Below the pieces are notes generated by a model. The model was given only the letters and a program-made list of their open reading frames with translations. It did not search any database and had not been told where the DNA came from. Below are positions 1-8,299 of a DNA stretch of 64,000 bases, in pieces. Made by a program: the position numbers and the translations under genes. Position 1 is the first letter of the stretch. Every line of letters begins with the position of its first letter. Source of the stretch: Lysobacterales bacterium (lineage in GTDB: Bacteria > Pseudomonadota > Gammaproteobacteria > Xanthomonadales > Marinicellaceae); assembly GCA_026982315.1 (NCBI GenBank), contig JALSHI010000050.1, positions 1-64,000 on the forward strand. Direction: 5' to 3'.

Positions 1-1265
1 TGACGGATCCACCAGGTGGCGTAGGTGGAAAACTTGTAACCCCGGCGGTATTCAAACTTATCCACGGCTTTCATCAGGCCAACATTTCCTTCCTGAATCA
101 AATCAAGGAACTGCAGTCCGCGATTGGTGTATTTTTTGGCAATGGAAATCACCAGCCGCAAGTTGGCTTCGATCATTTCCTTTTTGGCGCGCCGGGTTTT
201 GGCTTCATTAACCGTCACATTGCGGTTGATTTCCTTGATTTTACTGATGGGCAGCATGTAGCGCTGCTCCAGTTTTTGCAGCTCCTTTTGCAGGTCAATA
301 ATCTCGTCCCGGTACACGGCCAGCAAGGTGGCTTTGGAGTCATCCTGCTCAATAAATTTTTCAATCCAGTCGATATCGGCCTCAGCCCCAACAAACGATT
401 TAATAAACTGCTGCCTGGGCACCCCACAGTGCTCCACCACAATATTCATAATACGACGCTCAATGTGGCGGATATTTTCTTGCGCCACCTTCAGTTGCAT
501 AATCAGCTTTTGGTGCAAATTGGGGTGAAACTTGAATTCAATCAGTTCTTCACGCATTTGCTCCAGCAGTTTCTGGCCGTCTTTATGGCCGATACCGTGT
601 TTTTCCACGTTTTTGAGGAACTTTTTCCACAGTTTCTGCAACCGCTTCATGCGTTTGACCACATCTTCCGGGTCAAACTTTTCTTCAGGAACTTCCTCTT
701 CTTCGTCGCTTTTGTCACCAGGCTTTTTGACTGTGGGAATCACCACCTCAGCATAGGGGTTGTAAATGTCCAGAACGAAATCATCCAGCTTGATTTCATC
801 ATTCTGCCAGGCTTCAAACTCTTCCAGCACGGTTTCAATGGTTTTGGGAAAGACGCACACCGAGGCGTAAACCTGTTGCGTGCCGGACTCTATGCGTTTG
901 GCGATGGCGATTTCCACATCCCGGCTTAACAGGTTGACCGAACCCATTTCCCGCATGTACATGCGCACCGGATCTGTGGTGCGGCCAATATTGGGATCCA
1001 CCGCGGACAGCACCGCCGCGGCTTCTTCGGCCGCCGTTTCGTCGTCATTTTTGGCGGTACCGTCGTTCAGAATCAGCGTATCGGCATCCGGCGCTTCGTC
1101 AAAGACCTGAATACCCATATCGTTGATCATGTTGATGACTTCTTCCACAGCATCGGTTTCGACGACGCTGTCAGGCAAATGGTCATTGATTTCCGCATAG
1201 GTCAAGTAGCCTTGCTCCTTGCCTTTGAAAATCAGCTCTTTCATGAGAGATCGTTCTTTTTCCAT
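1..1265 (-). CDS. rpoD: RNA polymerase sigma-70 factor RpoD (partial, C-terminus beyond the window)
   Basis: Primary sigma factor that directs RNA polymerase to housekeeping promoters. The visible part holds region 1.1 ([17 protein letters not shown] near the start), region 1.2 ([11 protein letters not shown]), the long non-conserved acidic region ([10 protein letters not shown]) and region 2 up to YATWWIRQ, where the window ends. The -10-melting aromatic stretch of region 2.3 is therefore present, while regions 3 and 4 are missing only because of the edge. ATG at 1265 gives [12 protein letters not shown]; an in-frame TTG at 1322 would add 19 residues and cannot be excluded, as the ATG has a weak ribosome site. 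It is the last gene of the rpsU-yqeY-dnaG-rpoD cluster, 63 bases after dnaG. Confidence 0.97.
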   Translation of the reverse strand, partial: MEKERSLMKELIFKGKEQGYLTYAEINDHLPDSVVETDAVEEVINMINDMGIQVFDEAPDADTLILNDGTAKNDDETAAEEAAAVLSAVDPNIGRTTDPVRMYMREMGSVNLLSRDVEIAIAKRIESGTQQVYASVCVFPKTIETVLEEFEAWQNDEIKLDDFVLDIYNPYAEVVIPTVKKPGDKSDEEEEVPEEKFDPEDVVKRMKRLQKLWKKFLKNVEKHGIGHKDGQKLLEQMREELIEFKFHPNLHQKLIMQLKVAQENIRHIERRIMNIVVEHCGVPRQQFIKSFVGAEADIDWIEKFIEQDDSKATLLAVYRDEIIDLQKELQKLEQRYMLPISKIKEINRNVTVNEAKTRRAKKEMIEANLRLVISIAKKYTNRGLQFLDLIQEGNVGLMKAVDKFEYRRGYKFSTYATWWIR

Positions 1266-1328
1266 GGGGTCTTTGGTACCTGTTGAGTCTTTACTTTGCG
1301 AATTCGTTTCTTGGACAGTCAAACATTG

Positions 1329-3068
1329 TCAAGGTTGCGCTTTTTGCACACGGGAAGCCAATAATTGCAGCAGTTCCTGCTGCTCTTCCACCGTCAGGCC
1401 ATTTTGGGCCTGCTTTCTGCGTAAACCTTCGATTTTATTACGGTTTATCGCCTGTTGCAAATAAGCCGCCAAATCGTGCATTTCGGGGAGAACCTGTTCT
1501 GGCGTCAGCCCCAAATCGCGGCTTGCCAAACGGCTCAAATGCGAATATTCCGGCCGTGACCGCCATTGTTCCAGTAACGCCGCGGTGTTTAACTGAGGAC
1601 TGGCAGCCACTTGTTCCAGCAACTGCTGCAAAATATGACCGCCTTTATACCCGCATGCCTCCAGCCCGGATGGCCAGTTGACCTGGGCGGCCACAGACGG
1701 GTGCTGTATCACCAGCGCAATGGCTTTTTTTATCGGACTCCAGTCATCCATGGCTGGATTCTCGGCCGCTTTCTGGGCTGGCGGCATAAATGACTTGGTG
1801 GCTGTCGCCTCCCAATCCACGGGTATGTGCACCAGTGACTCCAAGTGCCGGGTTAATATGTGCCGGAATTGGCCTTTGGGCAACTGTTGAACATAGGGCC
1901 TGGCCCGCTCAATGAGCCGCGCCCGATCGTCCAGCGATGCAAGATCCAGGCCTTTTTTGAGCCCTTGCAACAGCCAGTCCGACAGGCTCATGGCCTCACC
2001 CACCAAACGCTGAAACGCCTCGGCGCCATGGGTATTCACATAGCTGTCAGGGTCTTCACCCTGTGGCAGAAAAACAAATTTCAACGACTTGTCATCACGA
2101 TACTGGGGCAGGGCCGACTCCATGGCTTTCCAGGCCGCCTTGCGCCCGGCTTTATCGCCATCAAAACAAAACACCACGGTATCGAAATAGCGCATCAGCA
2201 AGGCGACCTGTTCAGGCGTGGTGGCTGTTCCCAGTGTGGCAACGGCGTTGGGCAGTCCATGCTGGTGCAACGCCACCACATCCATATACCCTTCCACTAC
2301 CAACACTGCGCGGCTGTTGCCATGTTTGCGCGCCAGATGCAGGCCATACAGTTCCCGGCCTTTATGAAACAAAGGCGTTTCTGGCGAATTCAGGTATTTC
2401 GGCATGTGCTCATCACCGATGGCCCGACCGCCAAAAGCAATCACACGGCCACGCCGGTCATGAATGGGGAATATCAGGCGATGGCGGAATTTGTCATACA
2501 CCTTGCCACTGTCATTGCGGGTAATCAGCCCGGCGCTCATCAAAAGCGGTTCTTCAGCCGGAGAAAAGGCGCGCAAGAGGTAATCCCAGGCATCCGGCGC
2601 AGAACCAATCTGGAAGGTTTCTATGGTTTTCTCGCTTAATCCGCGGCGGCGCACATACTCGCGGGCCTGGACATTGTTCTGTAAATTATTCTGAAACAAG
2701 CGCCGAGCCTTGTCGGTAATGGCGTAAAGGTTAGTGTGCTTGTCCGCCGATGTCCGCGAACCGCTGCGCGGCACTTCCACACCCGCCATTTGCGCCAGCG
2801 ACTCTACGGCATCAAGAAAGTCAAGGCCCTCATATTCCATAAGAAAGCCAATGGCGCTGCCATGCTTGCCACAACCAAAGCAGTGAAAAAACTGTTTGTG
2901 CGGACTAACGGTAAAAGAAGGTGTATTTTCCGCGTGGAAGGGACACAGGGCCTGATAGTCCCGGCCGGCTTTTTTCAGATTGATGCGCGGCGCGATCACA
3001 TCGACAATATCAATGCGATCCAGCAACTCGGTAATAAACTCATTGGGAATACGCAAAACCGAAGACAC
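1329..3068 (-). CDS. dnaG: DNA primase DnaG
   Basis: Synthesises RNA primers for leading- and lagging-strand replication in partnership with DnaB. At 579 residues it has the usual family length. The N-terminal CHC2 zinc finger is complete (C42, H45, C63, C66). The TOPRIM catalytic core follows, with the conserved glutamate E259 in VVEGYMD and the metal-binding DGD at about 303-305. The C-terminal third is the helical DnaB-interacting domain, which is less conserved. It lies between yqeY and rpoD on the same strand, as in the macromolecular synthesis operon. A terminator-like hairpin at 3124-3160 separates it from yqeY, so a promoter of its own or read-through is likely. Confidence 0.97.
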   Translation of the reverse strand: MSSVLRIPNEFITELLDRIDIVDVIAPRINLKKAGRDYQALCPFHAENTPSFTVSPHKQFFHCFGCGKHGSAIGFLMEYEGLDFLDAVESLAQMAGVEVPRSGSRTSADKHTNLYAITDKARRLFQNNLQNNVQAREYVRRRGLSEKTIETFQIGSAPDAWDYLLRAFSPAEEPLLMSAGLITRNDSGKVYDKFRHRLIFPIHDRRGRVIAFGGRAIGDEHMPKYLNSPETPLFHKGRELYGLHLARKHGNSRAVLVVEGYMDVVALHQHGLPNAVATLGTATTPEQVALLMRYFDTVVFCFDGDKAGRKAAWKAMESALPQYRDDKSLKFVFLPQGEDPDSYVNTHGAEAFQRLVGEAMSLSDWLLQGLKKGLDLASLDDRARLIERARPYVQQLPKGQFRHILTRHLESLVHIPVDWEATATKSFMPPAQKAAENPAMDDWSPIKKAIALVIQHPSVAAQVNWPSGLEACGYKGGHILQQLLEQVAASPQLNTAALLEQWRSRPEYSHLSRLASRDLGLTPEQVLPEMHDLAAYLQQAINRNKIEGLRRKQAQNGLTVEEQQELLQLLASRVQKAQP

Positions 3069-3123
3069 TCCCGCAAGGCCGATGGCTTATTCTACAAAAA
3101 AAACCACCAATGAGAAGGCTGGC

Positions 3124-3160
3124 AAAAAAACGGCCTGAACACCTGGCTCAGGCCGTTTTT
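3124..3160 (-). terminator. Intrinsic terminator between yqeY and dnaG
   Basis: An inverted repeat with arms ACGGCCTGA and TCAGGCCGT and a run of seven A on the plus strand, which is a U-tract in minus-strand RNA. It lies just after the yqeY stop in the direction of transcription. It may be a partial terminator that lowers dnaG and rpoD expression relative to rpsU, as known in the E. coli operon; the attenuation role is inferred. Confidence 0.75.
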
Positions 3161-3190
3161 GTCAGAAGATGTGCTTGAAGGAGAACGATT

Positions 3191-3634
3191 TTAACTCAGC
3201 AACGCACGAATTTTGGCGCTGGCTACACCCATATCCGCCCGGCCTGCGATTTTTGGGCGTAAGGCATTCATGACCACACCCATGTCCGCCATACTGCTGG
3301 CGCCTGTTTCGTTGATGGTGGCCTGAATCACGGCGTCCAGCTCGGCTTCACTCAATGGTTCTGGCAAATACGCCTGCAATACCGAAATCTCGTAGTTTTC
3401 CTGTTCGGCCAGCTCGGTTCGCCCGGCCTGCTGGTATTGCTCGGCGGAATCCTTGCGCTGTTTGATCATTTTAGTGATGATGGCGGTGATATCATCATCA
3501 CTGAGTTCCACCCGATCATCCACTTCCCGCTGCTTGATGGCGGCGCCAAGCAACCTTAACGTGCCCAGGCGCTGTTTGTCGCGCGCCTTCATGGCGGCCT
3601 TGGTGTCCTGGCTAATCTGCTCTTTCAGTGACAT
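3191..3634 (-). CDS. GatB/YqeY domain protein
   Basis: A 147-residue protein of the YqeY family, related to the tail domain of the GatB subunit of Asp/Glu-tRNA amidotransferase; the domain is thought to bind tRNA, but the stand-alone protein has no settled role. The sequence starts MSLKEQISQDTKAAMKARDK and ends in the family-typical GRADMGVASAKIRALL. It covers the whole length of the family. It sits between rpsU and dnaG, an arrangement seen in several gammaproteobacteria and other phyla. ATG 3634 is preceded by GAGGAGTCGACC, a good ribosome site. Co-transcription with rpsU is likely (73-base gap). Confidence 0.92.
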   Translation of the reverse strand: MSLKEQISQDTKAAMKARDKQRLGTLRLLGAAIKQREVDDRVELSDDDITAIITKMIKQRKDSAEQYQQAGRTELAEQENYEISVLQAYLPEPLSEAELDAVIQATINETGASSMADMGVVMNALRPKIAGRADMGVASAKIRALLS

Positions 3635-3707
3635 GGTCGACTCCTCAAGCCGGGAAACTTATGCGAACCTGATGCATAACCTGATGGTTGCACCAAAGAA
3701 ATATGGT

Positions 3708-3920
3708 TTAGTAAGGCTTGCTGCGGATGGTTTCGCGAGACACCCGACGTAAATGACGCTTGATGGCGGCGGCGCGCTTGCGCTTTCTTTCCTGCGTGGG
3801 CTTTTCATAAAACTGACGCTTGCGGGATTCAGCCAAAATTCCCGCTTTTTCACAGGCGCGCTTGAAACGGCGCAGTGCCAGATCAAAAGGTTCGTTATCC
3901 CGCAATTTTACACTAGGCAT
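3708..3920 (-). CDS. rpsU: 30S ribosomal protein S21
   Basis: Small basic ribosomal protein of the 30S platform, needed for natural mRNA binding. The 70-residue product begins [21 protein letters not shown] and ends in a lysine/arginine-rich tail, which matches the family in length and composition. Longer in-frame starts upstream were rejected because the family begins at MPSVK. It is the first gene of the rpsU-yqeY-dnaG-rpoD cluster and is divergent from yggS; the operon promoter should lie in the roughly 140 bases between 3921 and 4059. Confidence 0.97.
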   Translation of the reverse strand: MPSVKLRDNEPFDLALRRFKRACEKAGILAESRKRQFYEKPTQERKRKRAAAIKRHLRRVSRETIRSKPY

Positions 3921-4059
3921 ATGCTCATCTTCTCCAGACAGTGGTTTGCAAAGGGGCGTTATTTTAACGGCTGAACGCCATGAATGCAAAGCCAATCGGC
4001 CGGTTTTGCAGTAAAATATGGGGCTGGAAGCCATTTGCCAGGCCCTGTCCCGGAAAAAT

Positions 4060-4773
4060 ATGAATCCCGCGACCCGTGAAACCACCCTCAACCAGCGTTA
4101 TCAACAGCTTATCCAACGCATCAACCAGGCCGCCAGAGCGGCTGGGTGCGAACCAGGCCAGATTCACCTGCTGGCTGTGAGCAAAAAACACCCGCTGGAA
4201 AAAATTGCGGCCCTGCATACCCTCGGCCAGCAATGCTTTGGTGAAAGTTATGCCCAGGAAGGCGTAAAAAAAATCCAGCAATGGCACACCGAACATCCGG
4301 AAACGCCACTGCAGTGGCATTTTATCGGCCCCCTGCAAAGCAACAAAACCCGCCTGGTGGCCGAGCATTTCGACTGGGTACAGTCTGTAGACTCATTAAA
4401 ACTGTTGCAACGTCTGAACCGCCAGCGGCCATCCTGGCTACCGCCTCTGAATATCTGCTTGCAGTATCAGCCGGTGCCTGAAGCGGGCAAACGCGGGGTG
4501 GATTTAAGCGAGCTTGTCACACTGGCCGCAGCCTGCCAGGAAATGCCCCGCCTGCAATTGCGCGGGGTTATGAGTATTCCACCAAAAACCACCGATAAAG
4601 CCGTCCAATTCGCCCACTTTGAGCGGGTCCGAAAGGCATATGAAACCCTTAAACAGGACTACCCGCTGGATACCTTGTCCATGGGCATGTCCGGCGACCT
4701 GGAAACCGCCGTGGCCGCTGGCAGCACTTTGTTACGCATTGGCACTGCCCTATTCGGCCCCAGACCCGCCTGA
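4060..4773 (+). CDS. YggS/PROSC family pyridoxal phosphate homeostasis protein
   Basis: A PLP-binding protein of the alanine-racemase-like fold type III that buffers free PLP and affects amino-acid and 2-ketoacid balance; it has no known catalytic reaction. The PLP lysine is K42 in AVSKKHP. Family motifs [19 protein letters not shown] and the C-terminal [17 protein letters not shown]-type phosphate-binding stretch are all present. ATG 4060 (MNPATRETT, 237 residues) fits the family length; an upstream ATG at 4018 would add 14 unsupported residues. In many relatives yggS is next to proC and pilT; here it stands divergent from rpsU and convergent with the DUF4426 gene. Confidence 0.93.
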   Translation: MNPATRETTLNQRYQQLIQRINQAARAAGCEPGQIHLLAVSKKHPLEKIAALHTLGQQCFGESYAQEGVKKIQQWHTEHPETPLQWHFIGPLQSNKTRLVAEHFDWVQSVDSLKLLQRLNRQRPSWLPPLNICLQYQPVPEAGKRGVDLSELVTLAAACQEMPRLQLRGVMSIPPKTTDKAVQFAHFERVRKAYETLKQDYPLDTLSMGMSGDLETAVAAGSTLLRIGTALFGPRPA

Positions 4774-4779
4774 GCCCGG

Positions 4780-5238
4780 CTATTCGGTAAAGAATTCCTT
4801 GCTGAATTTGATATCGATAGGCCGCTGTTCACCCTGTGGTTTTACCTGGATGTGAAAATTGACCTGTTCCCGATTACTCACTTTGAATGTGGTCAAATAA
4901 TAGATGGCCTGATCGCTTTCCGTGTCACCGGCTTCGACAACCTTGCGCGGCTTGACGCTTTTTTCCTGACCATAGGCATTGCGAATACGCATATGAATCT
5001 CTGCCTCCACCGCCCGGGGCTTTTCACCTGACACATCCAGCACTGAAACATTCAAGACCGCCTTGTTTTTCGATCGCCCTATCTGATAAGCTTTCGCCAC
5101 TTGCGGTGACAAAAAAGTGGAAAGAAAGGCATTATAGTGAACCTCATACTTACCTGCTTTGACAGATTGTTCGGCCATGGCCAAACCGCCTGCTGTAATT
5201 GCCAGTAAAACACCAAATAACCAGCCCAAACGTTTCAT
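4780..5238 (-). CDS. DUF4426 domain exported protein
   Basis: A 152-residue protein starting MKRLGWLFGVLLAITAGGLAMA, a clear signal peptide with cleavage near residue 21-22, followed by one DUF4426 domain. The family is found in Pseudomonas and relatives, often near yggS, proC or metXW; its function is unknown. Recognisable traits are the HYNAFLSTFL motif after the signal and a beta-rich body. ATG 5238 is chosen because TGGAGGTGTAG precedes it closely. It is convergent with yggS, with only six bases between the stops. The adjacency to yggS matches the family context, which supports the call. Confidence 0.82.
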   Translation of the reverse strand: MKRLGWLFGVLLAITAGGLAMAEQSVKAGKYEVHYNAFLSTFLSPQVAKAYQIGRSKNKAVLNVSVLDVSGEKPRAVEAEIHMRIRNAYGQEKSVKPRKVVEAGDTESDQAIYYLTTFKVSNREQVNFHIQVKPQGEQRPIDIKFSKEFFTE

Positions 5239-5783
5239 GCTACACCTCCACAAGGGGAATTTGTCATGCTGCAAGACCACTATACCACGGAAATAATCCC
5301 ACAAAAAACAACGACATACCGCTATTACCACACCTATCTGAAAAGCAGAGGCGAGAACCCACTGAACCTTACTAAATCAGACCCGTATATTGTCATTCCC
5401 GCGCAAGCGGGAATCCATACCGCACAATGACGCACTGCCGCCAGAAACCCATTTTATTCCAGACGCTTTCTGGCAACATGGCCCCGGTGGCAACACCTTG
5501 TCACTCGCAGATGGATTCCGGGTCTCGCGACGCTCGCCCGGAATGACAAGTAATGAGTAGTGTGCCCGAAATGACGGAGGGAAAACCCTGTCTAGAGTGG
5601 CGGATAACAAGAGTCCCCGTCCGGGATGACGAGACAGAAAACGGTCACTCAAGGGAAGAAAAACGCTGGCCGAAAGAACCAAGGAGCTTTCCCCGCAAAC
5701 ATTTTGATGCAAGACACAAAAAAGCCTGCATGCAACTGCGGTTAGGCAGTGCACGCAGGCTTGATACGGCGATGACAAGCAGG
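5239..5783. other. 545-base gene-free gap with repeats
   Basis: The gap between the DUF4426 gene and sucD holds no convincing gene. The part next to the DUF4426 start should contain its promoter. From 5389 to about 5635 there are hairpin-forming repeats of the GTCATTCCCG type, described separately. Open frames across the region have no family resemblance and derive from repeat sequence. Confidence 0.7.
5389..5549. repeat. MITE-like or REP-like inverted repeat element
   Basis: The left end, about 5390-5416, reads TTGTCATTCCCG followed by a CGCAAGCGGGAATCC hairpin. The right end, about 5511-5549, has ATTCCGGG, a short loop and CCCGGAAT, then GACAA. The outer ends are near-perfect inverted copies (TTGTCATTCCCG against CCGGAATGACAA), so the roughly 160-base unit resembles a small non-autonomous element. 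Truncated fragments (CCCGAAATGACGG near 5565 and GTCCGGGATGACGAGAC near 5620) follow. Such GTCATTCCCGCG repeats are scattered in many proteobacterial genomes. Copy number cannot be judged from one window. Confidence 0.7.
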
Positions 5784-6656
5784 CTAGCCCACTTGTTTTT
5801 TAATGGCTTCTCCCAGTAAAGTGGGGGAACGCACCGTGGTCACGCCAGCGGCTTCCAGGGCCGCATATTTGGCTTCGGCGGTTCCCTTGCCACCGGCCAC
5901 AATGGCGCCAGCGTGCCCCATGCGCTTGCCAGGCGGCGCAGTAACACCAGCGATATAAGCCACTACCGGCTTGGTGACGTAGTTTTTGATAAATTCCGCA
6001 CCTTCTTCTTCCTCGCCACCACCAATTTCACCCACCATGATGATGCCTTCGGTTTGTGGATCGTCCTGAAACAACTGCAAGGCTTCAACAAAATTCATGC
6101 CATGAATGGGGTCACCACCAATGCCAATGCAGGTGCTTTGCCCCAGACCCGCTTGCGTGGTTTGATGGACGGCTTCGTAAGTGAGGGTGCCGGAACGGGA
6201 CACAATGCCAATTTTGCCAGGCTGGTGAATGGCGCCGGGCATAATGCCGATTTTACACTCGCCGGGGGTGATAATGCCCGGGCAGTTAGGGCCAATCAGG
6301 GTGATATCCGGGTGCTGGTCCAGCACCGTGCGTACGCGCATCATGTCATTGACAGGGATGCCCTCGGTAATGGCCACAATCACCTTGATGCCCGCATCAA
6401 TGGCTTCCAGAATGGCGTCAGCCGCAAACGGTGGCGGCACAAAAATCATGCTGGCATCAGCGCCGGTGGCGTCCACCGCCTGTGCCACGGTATCAAAAAC
6501 CGGCCGATCCAGGTGGGTTTGCCCGCCTTTCCCAGGTGTGACCCCGCCCACAAGGTTGGTGCCATACTCAATGGCCTGCTGGGAATGAAACGTGCCCTGG
6601 GAACCGGTAAAGCCCTGGCAAATCACCTTGGTATCTTTATTGACGAGAACGCTCAT
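5784..6656 (-). CDS. sucD: Succinyl-CoA synthetase subunit alpha
   Basis: Alpha subunit of the TCA-cycle enzyme that converts succinyl-CoA to succinate with formation of a nucleoside triphosphate. The 290-residue product has the CoA-binding Rossmann domain at the N-terminus ([10 protein letters not shown] near residues 16-24) and the ligase domain with the phosphorylated histidine H248 in [11 protein letters not shown]. Length and motifs match the family fully. Its ATG overlaps the sucC stop by four bases (ATGA), so the two subunits are translationally coupled. The rest of the sdh-suc operon (sucAB) is not adjacent; infA lies divergently upstream. Confidence 0.98.
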   Translation of the reverse strand: MSVLVNKDTKVICQGFTGSQGTFHSQQAIEYGTNLVGGVTPGKGGQTHLDRPVFDTVAQAVDATGADASMIFVPPPFAADAILEAIDAGIKVIVAITEGIPVNDMMRVRTVLDQHPDITLIGPNCPGIITPGECKIGIMPGAIHQPGKIGIVSRSGTLTYEAVHQTTQAGLGQSTCIGIGGDPIHGMNFVEALQLFQDDPQTEGIIMVGEIGGGEEEEGAEFIKNYVTKPVVAYIAGVTAPPGKRMGHAGAIVAGGKGTAEAKYAALEAAGVTTVRSPTLLGEAIKKQVG

Positions 6657-7825
6657 GCCTGCACCCCCTTGGCCGCGGCCACGGCCTTGTTTGCGGCATC
6701 ATCCAGGTCATCCGCCGGAATGATCGCCAAACCACTTTCCGCCAGCAATTGTTTGCCTTTTTCGACATTGGTGCCTTCCAGGCGAACAATCACCGGCACA
6801 TTGATACCGACTTCCCTGACCGCCTCGATAATGCCATTGGCGATCAGATCACAACGCACTATGCCGCCAAAGATATTCACCAGAATCGCCTTGACATTGG
6901 GGTCGGAAAGAATGATTTTGAAAGCCACCGCCACCCGTTCGGCCGTGGCACCGCCACCCACATCGAGAAAATTGGCCGGCTCACCGCCTTTGAGCTTGAT
7001 GACGTCCATGGTGGCCATGGCCAAACCCGCGCCATTGACCATGCAGGCGATATCGCCATCCAGCTTGATATAGTTCAGGTCGTGCCGACGGGCTTCGGCC
7101 TCGGCCGGGTCTTCCTGGGAATCATCGCGCATGGCGGCCAGGTCAGGGTGCCGAAACAGGGCGTTATCGTCCACCGCCACTTTGGCATCCAGCGCCACGA
7201 CGTTGTCGTTGCCGTCAATAATCAACGGGTTGACTTCCACCAGGGACAGGTCTTTTTCCAGATATATTTCGTGCAGGGCGCCCATGATCTTGCTTAGCTG
7301 ATTCACCTGCTTGGCCGTCAGCGCCATGGCAAAACCGGTGTCCCGGCCCTGGTAGGGAGAATAACCCTGAATATTGTCCACATGAACAGTTTGAATCGCC
7401 TCGGGCTTGGTGGCAGCCACTTCCTCAATGTCCACGCCGCCTTCGGCGGATGCCACGAAAGATAACTGTTTGCTGGCGCGATCCAGCAACAGACTGAGAT
7501 AGAGTTCTTTTTTGATGTCTGCTGCTGAGGTAATCAGCACCTCATTGACAGGCAAAGCCAACCCGCCGGTCTGATAGGTTTTGATTTTCATGCCCAGCAT
7601 CTGCTCGGCATAATCGCGCACTTCGTCCAGCGAACGGGCCAGCTTGACGCCGCCGGCCTTGCCCCGACCACCGGCGTGCACCTGGGCCTTGACCACCCAC
7701 ATGTCGCCACCAAGATTTTCCGCTGCGCGAACAGCTTCTGCCGGGGTACGGGCGACCTCACCCGGCGGAACGGGAATGCCATATTGAGCAAACAGCTCTT
7801 TGGCCTGGTATTCATGGAGATTCAT
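6653..7825 (-). CDS. sucC: ADP-forming succinyl-CoA synthetase subunit beta
   Basis: Beta subunit of succinyl-CoA synthetase, carrying the nucleotide-binding ATP-grasp domain. The 390-residue product starts [16 protein letters not shown], which fixes the start at ATG 7825, and has the grasp-loop motif [11 protein letters not shown] at about residues 50-60. The C-terminal half has the ligase domain with [11 protein letters not shown]. Family length is normal. It is the first gene of a sucCD unit and overlaps sucD by four bases. The promoter must lie in the 190 bases between 7826 and infA. Confidence 0.98.
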   Translation of the reverse strand: MNLHEYQAKELFAQYGIPVPPGEVARTPAEAVRAAENLGGDMWVVKAQVHAGGRGKAGGVKLARSLDEVRDYAEQMLGMKIKTYQTGGLALPVNEVLITSAADIKKELYLSLLLDRASKQLSFVASAEGGVDIEEVAATKPEAIQTVHVDNIQGYSPYQGRDTGFAMALTAKQVNQLSKIMGALHEIYLEKDLSLVEVNPLIIDGNDNVVALDAKVAVDDNALFRHPDLAAMRDDSQEDPAEAEARRHDLNYIKLDGDIACMVNGAGLAMATMDVIKLKGGEPANFLDVGGGATAERVAVAFKIILSDPNVKAILVNIFGGIVRCDLIANGIIEAVREVGINVPVIVRLEGTNVEKGKQLLAESGLAIIPADDLDDAANKAVAAAKGVQA

Positions 7826-7978
7826 TGTTTGGATAACCCCTTGATTTATTGAAAAGTTTTGCCAACCCGCCTGTGTGGTACAGAAACAGCCCGGATGAGC
7901 CATATAAATGGAGCCGGCAAATGCCGGCGCTATTGTAGCTTATCTGCCCGGGTTGTTCATGCAATAGTCAGCTTTGTT

Positions 7979-7987
7979 TGCTAGAAT
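7979..7987 (+). promoter_or_regulatory. Putative extended -10 promoter of infA
   Basis: TGCTAGAAT matches an extended -10 (TGnTAnAAT) 31 bases before the infA start. No good -35 box is seen at the usual spacing, which is tolerated by extended -10 promoters. This is a pattern match only. Confidence 0.45.
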
Positions 7988-8017
7988 ACGCGGCGTATTT
8001 AACCTGTGAGAGAATTT

Positions 8018-8236
8018 ATGGCAAAAGAAGACGTCATCGAGCTGGAAGGAAAGGTGATTGAAACCTTGCCCAACACCATGTTTCGGGTCGAACTGGACAA
8101 TGGGCATATCGTCACCGCCCACATTTCCGGCCGCATGCGCAAAAATTATATCCGTATCCTGACCGGCGACCGGGTTCGCGTCGAGCTGACCCCTTATGAC
8201 CTGTCCAAAGGCCGCATTACTTTCCGTATGAAATAA
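8018..8236 (+). CDS. infA: Translation initiation factor IF-1
   Basis: A 72-residue S1-like OB-fold protein that binds the 30S A site during initiation. The sequence [19 protein letters not shown] through GRITFRMK is the full canonical IF-1. ATG 8018 is preceded by GTGAGAGAATTT, a modest ribosome site; an in-frame GTG at 8006 is not needed. It is monocistronic, with its own extended -10 and a strong terminator right after the stop, between divergent sucC and convergent clpA. Confidence 0.98.
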   Translation: MAKEDVIELEGKVIETLPNTMFRVELDNGHIVTAHISGRMRKNYIRILTGDRVRVELTPYDLSKGRITFRMK

Positions 8237-8262
8237 AACCGGCCGTTTTCATGGCCGGTTTT
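8235..8262 (+). terminator. Bidirectional intrinsic terminator between infA and clpA
   Basis: AAAACCGGCC, a loop of eight bases, then GGCCGGTTTT. The symmetric A and T runs make it effective on both strands, so it can end infA on plus and clpA on minus. Confidence 0.85.
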
Positions 8263-8299
8263 CCTGCTATCCCCAAATTTCGTGATTCTTGCTGCCAGC

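Noticed and set aside
5389-5635. CRISPR array
   Set aside because: The repeated pieces are inverted and unevenly spaced, with no regular direct repeats or spacers.
5377-5778. A 133-residue frame in the repeat gap
   Set aside because: Made of the repeat sequence; no start signal and no family.
5913-7073. A 386-residue plus-strand open frame across sucD and sucC
   Set aside because: Antisense to two canonical genes; composition is rich in histidine and asparagine as expected for an antisense shadow.
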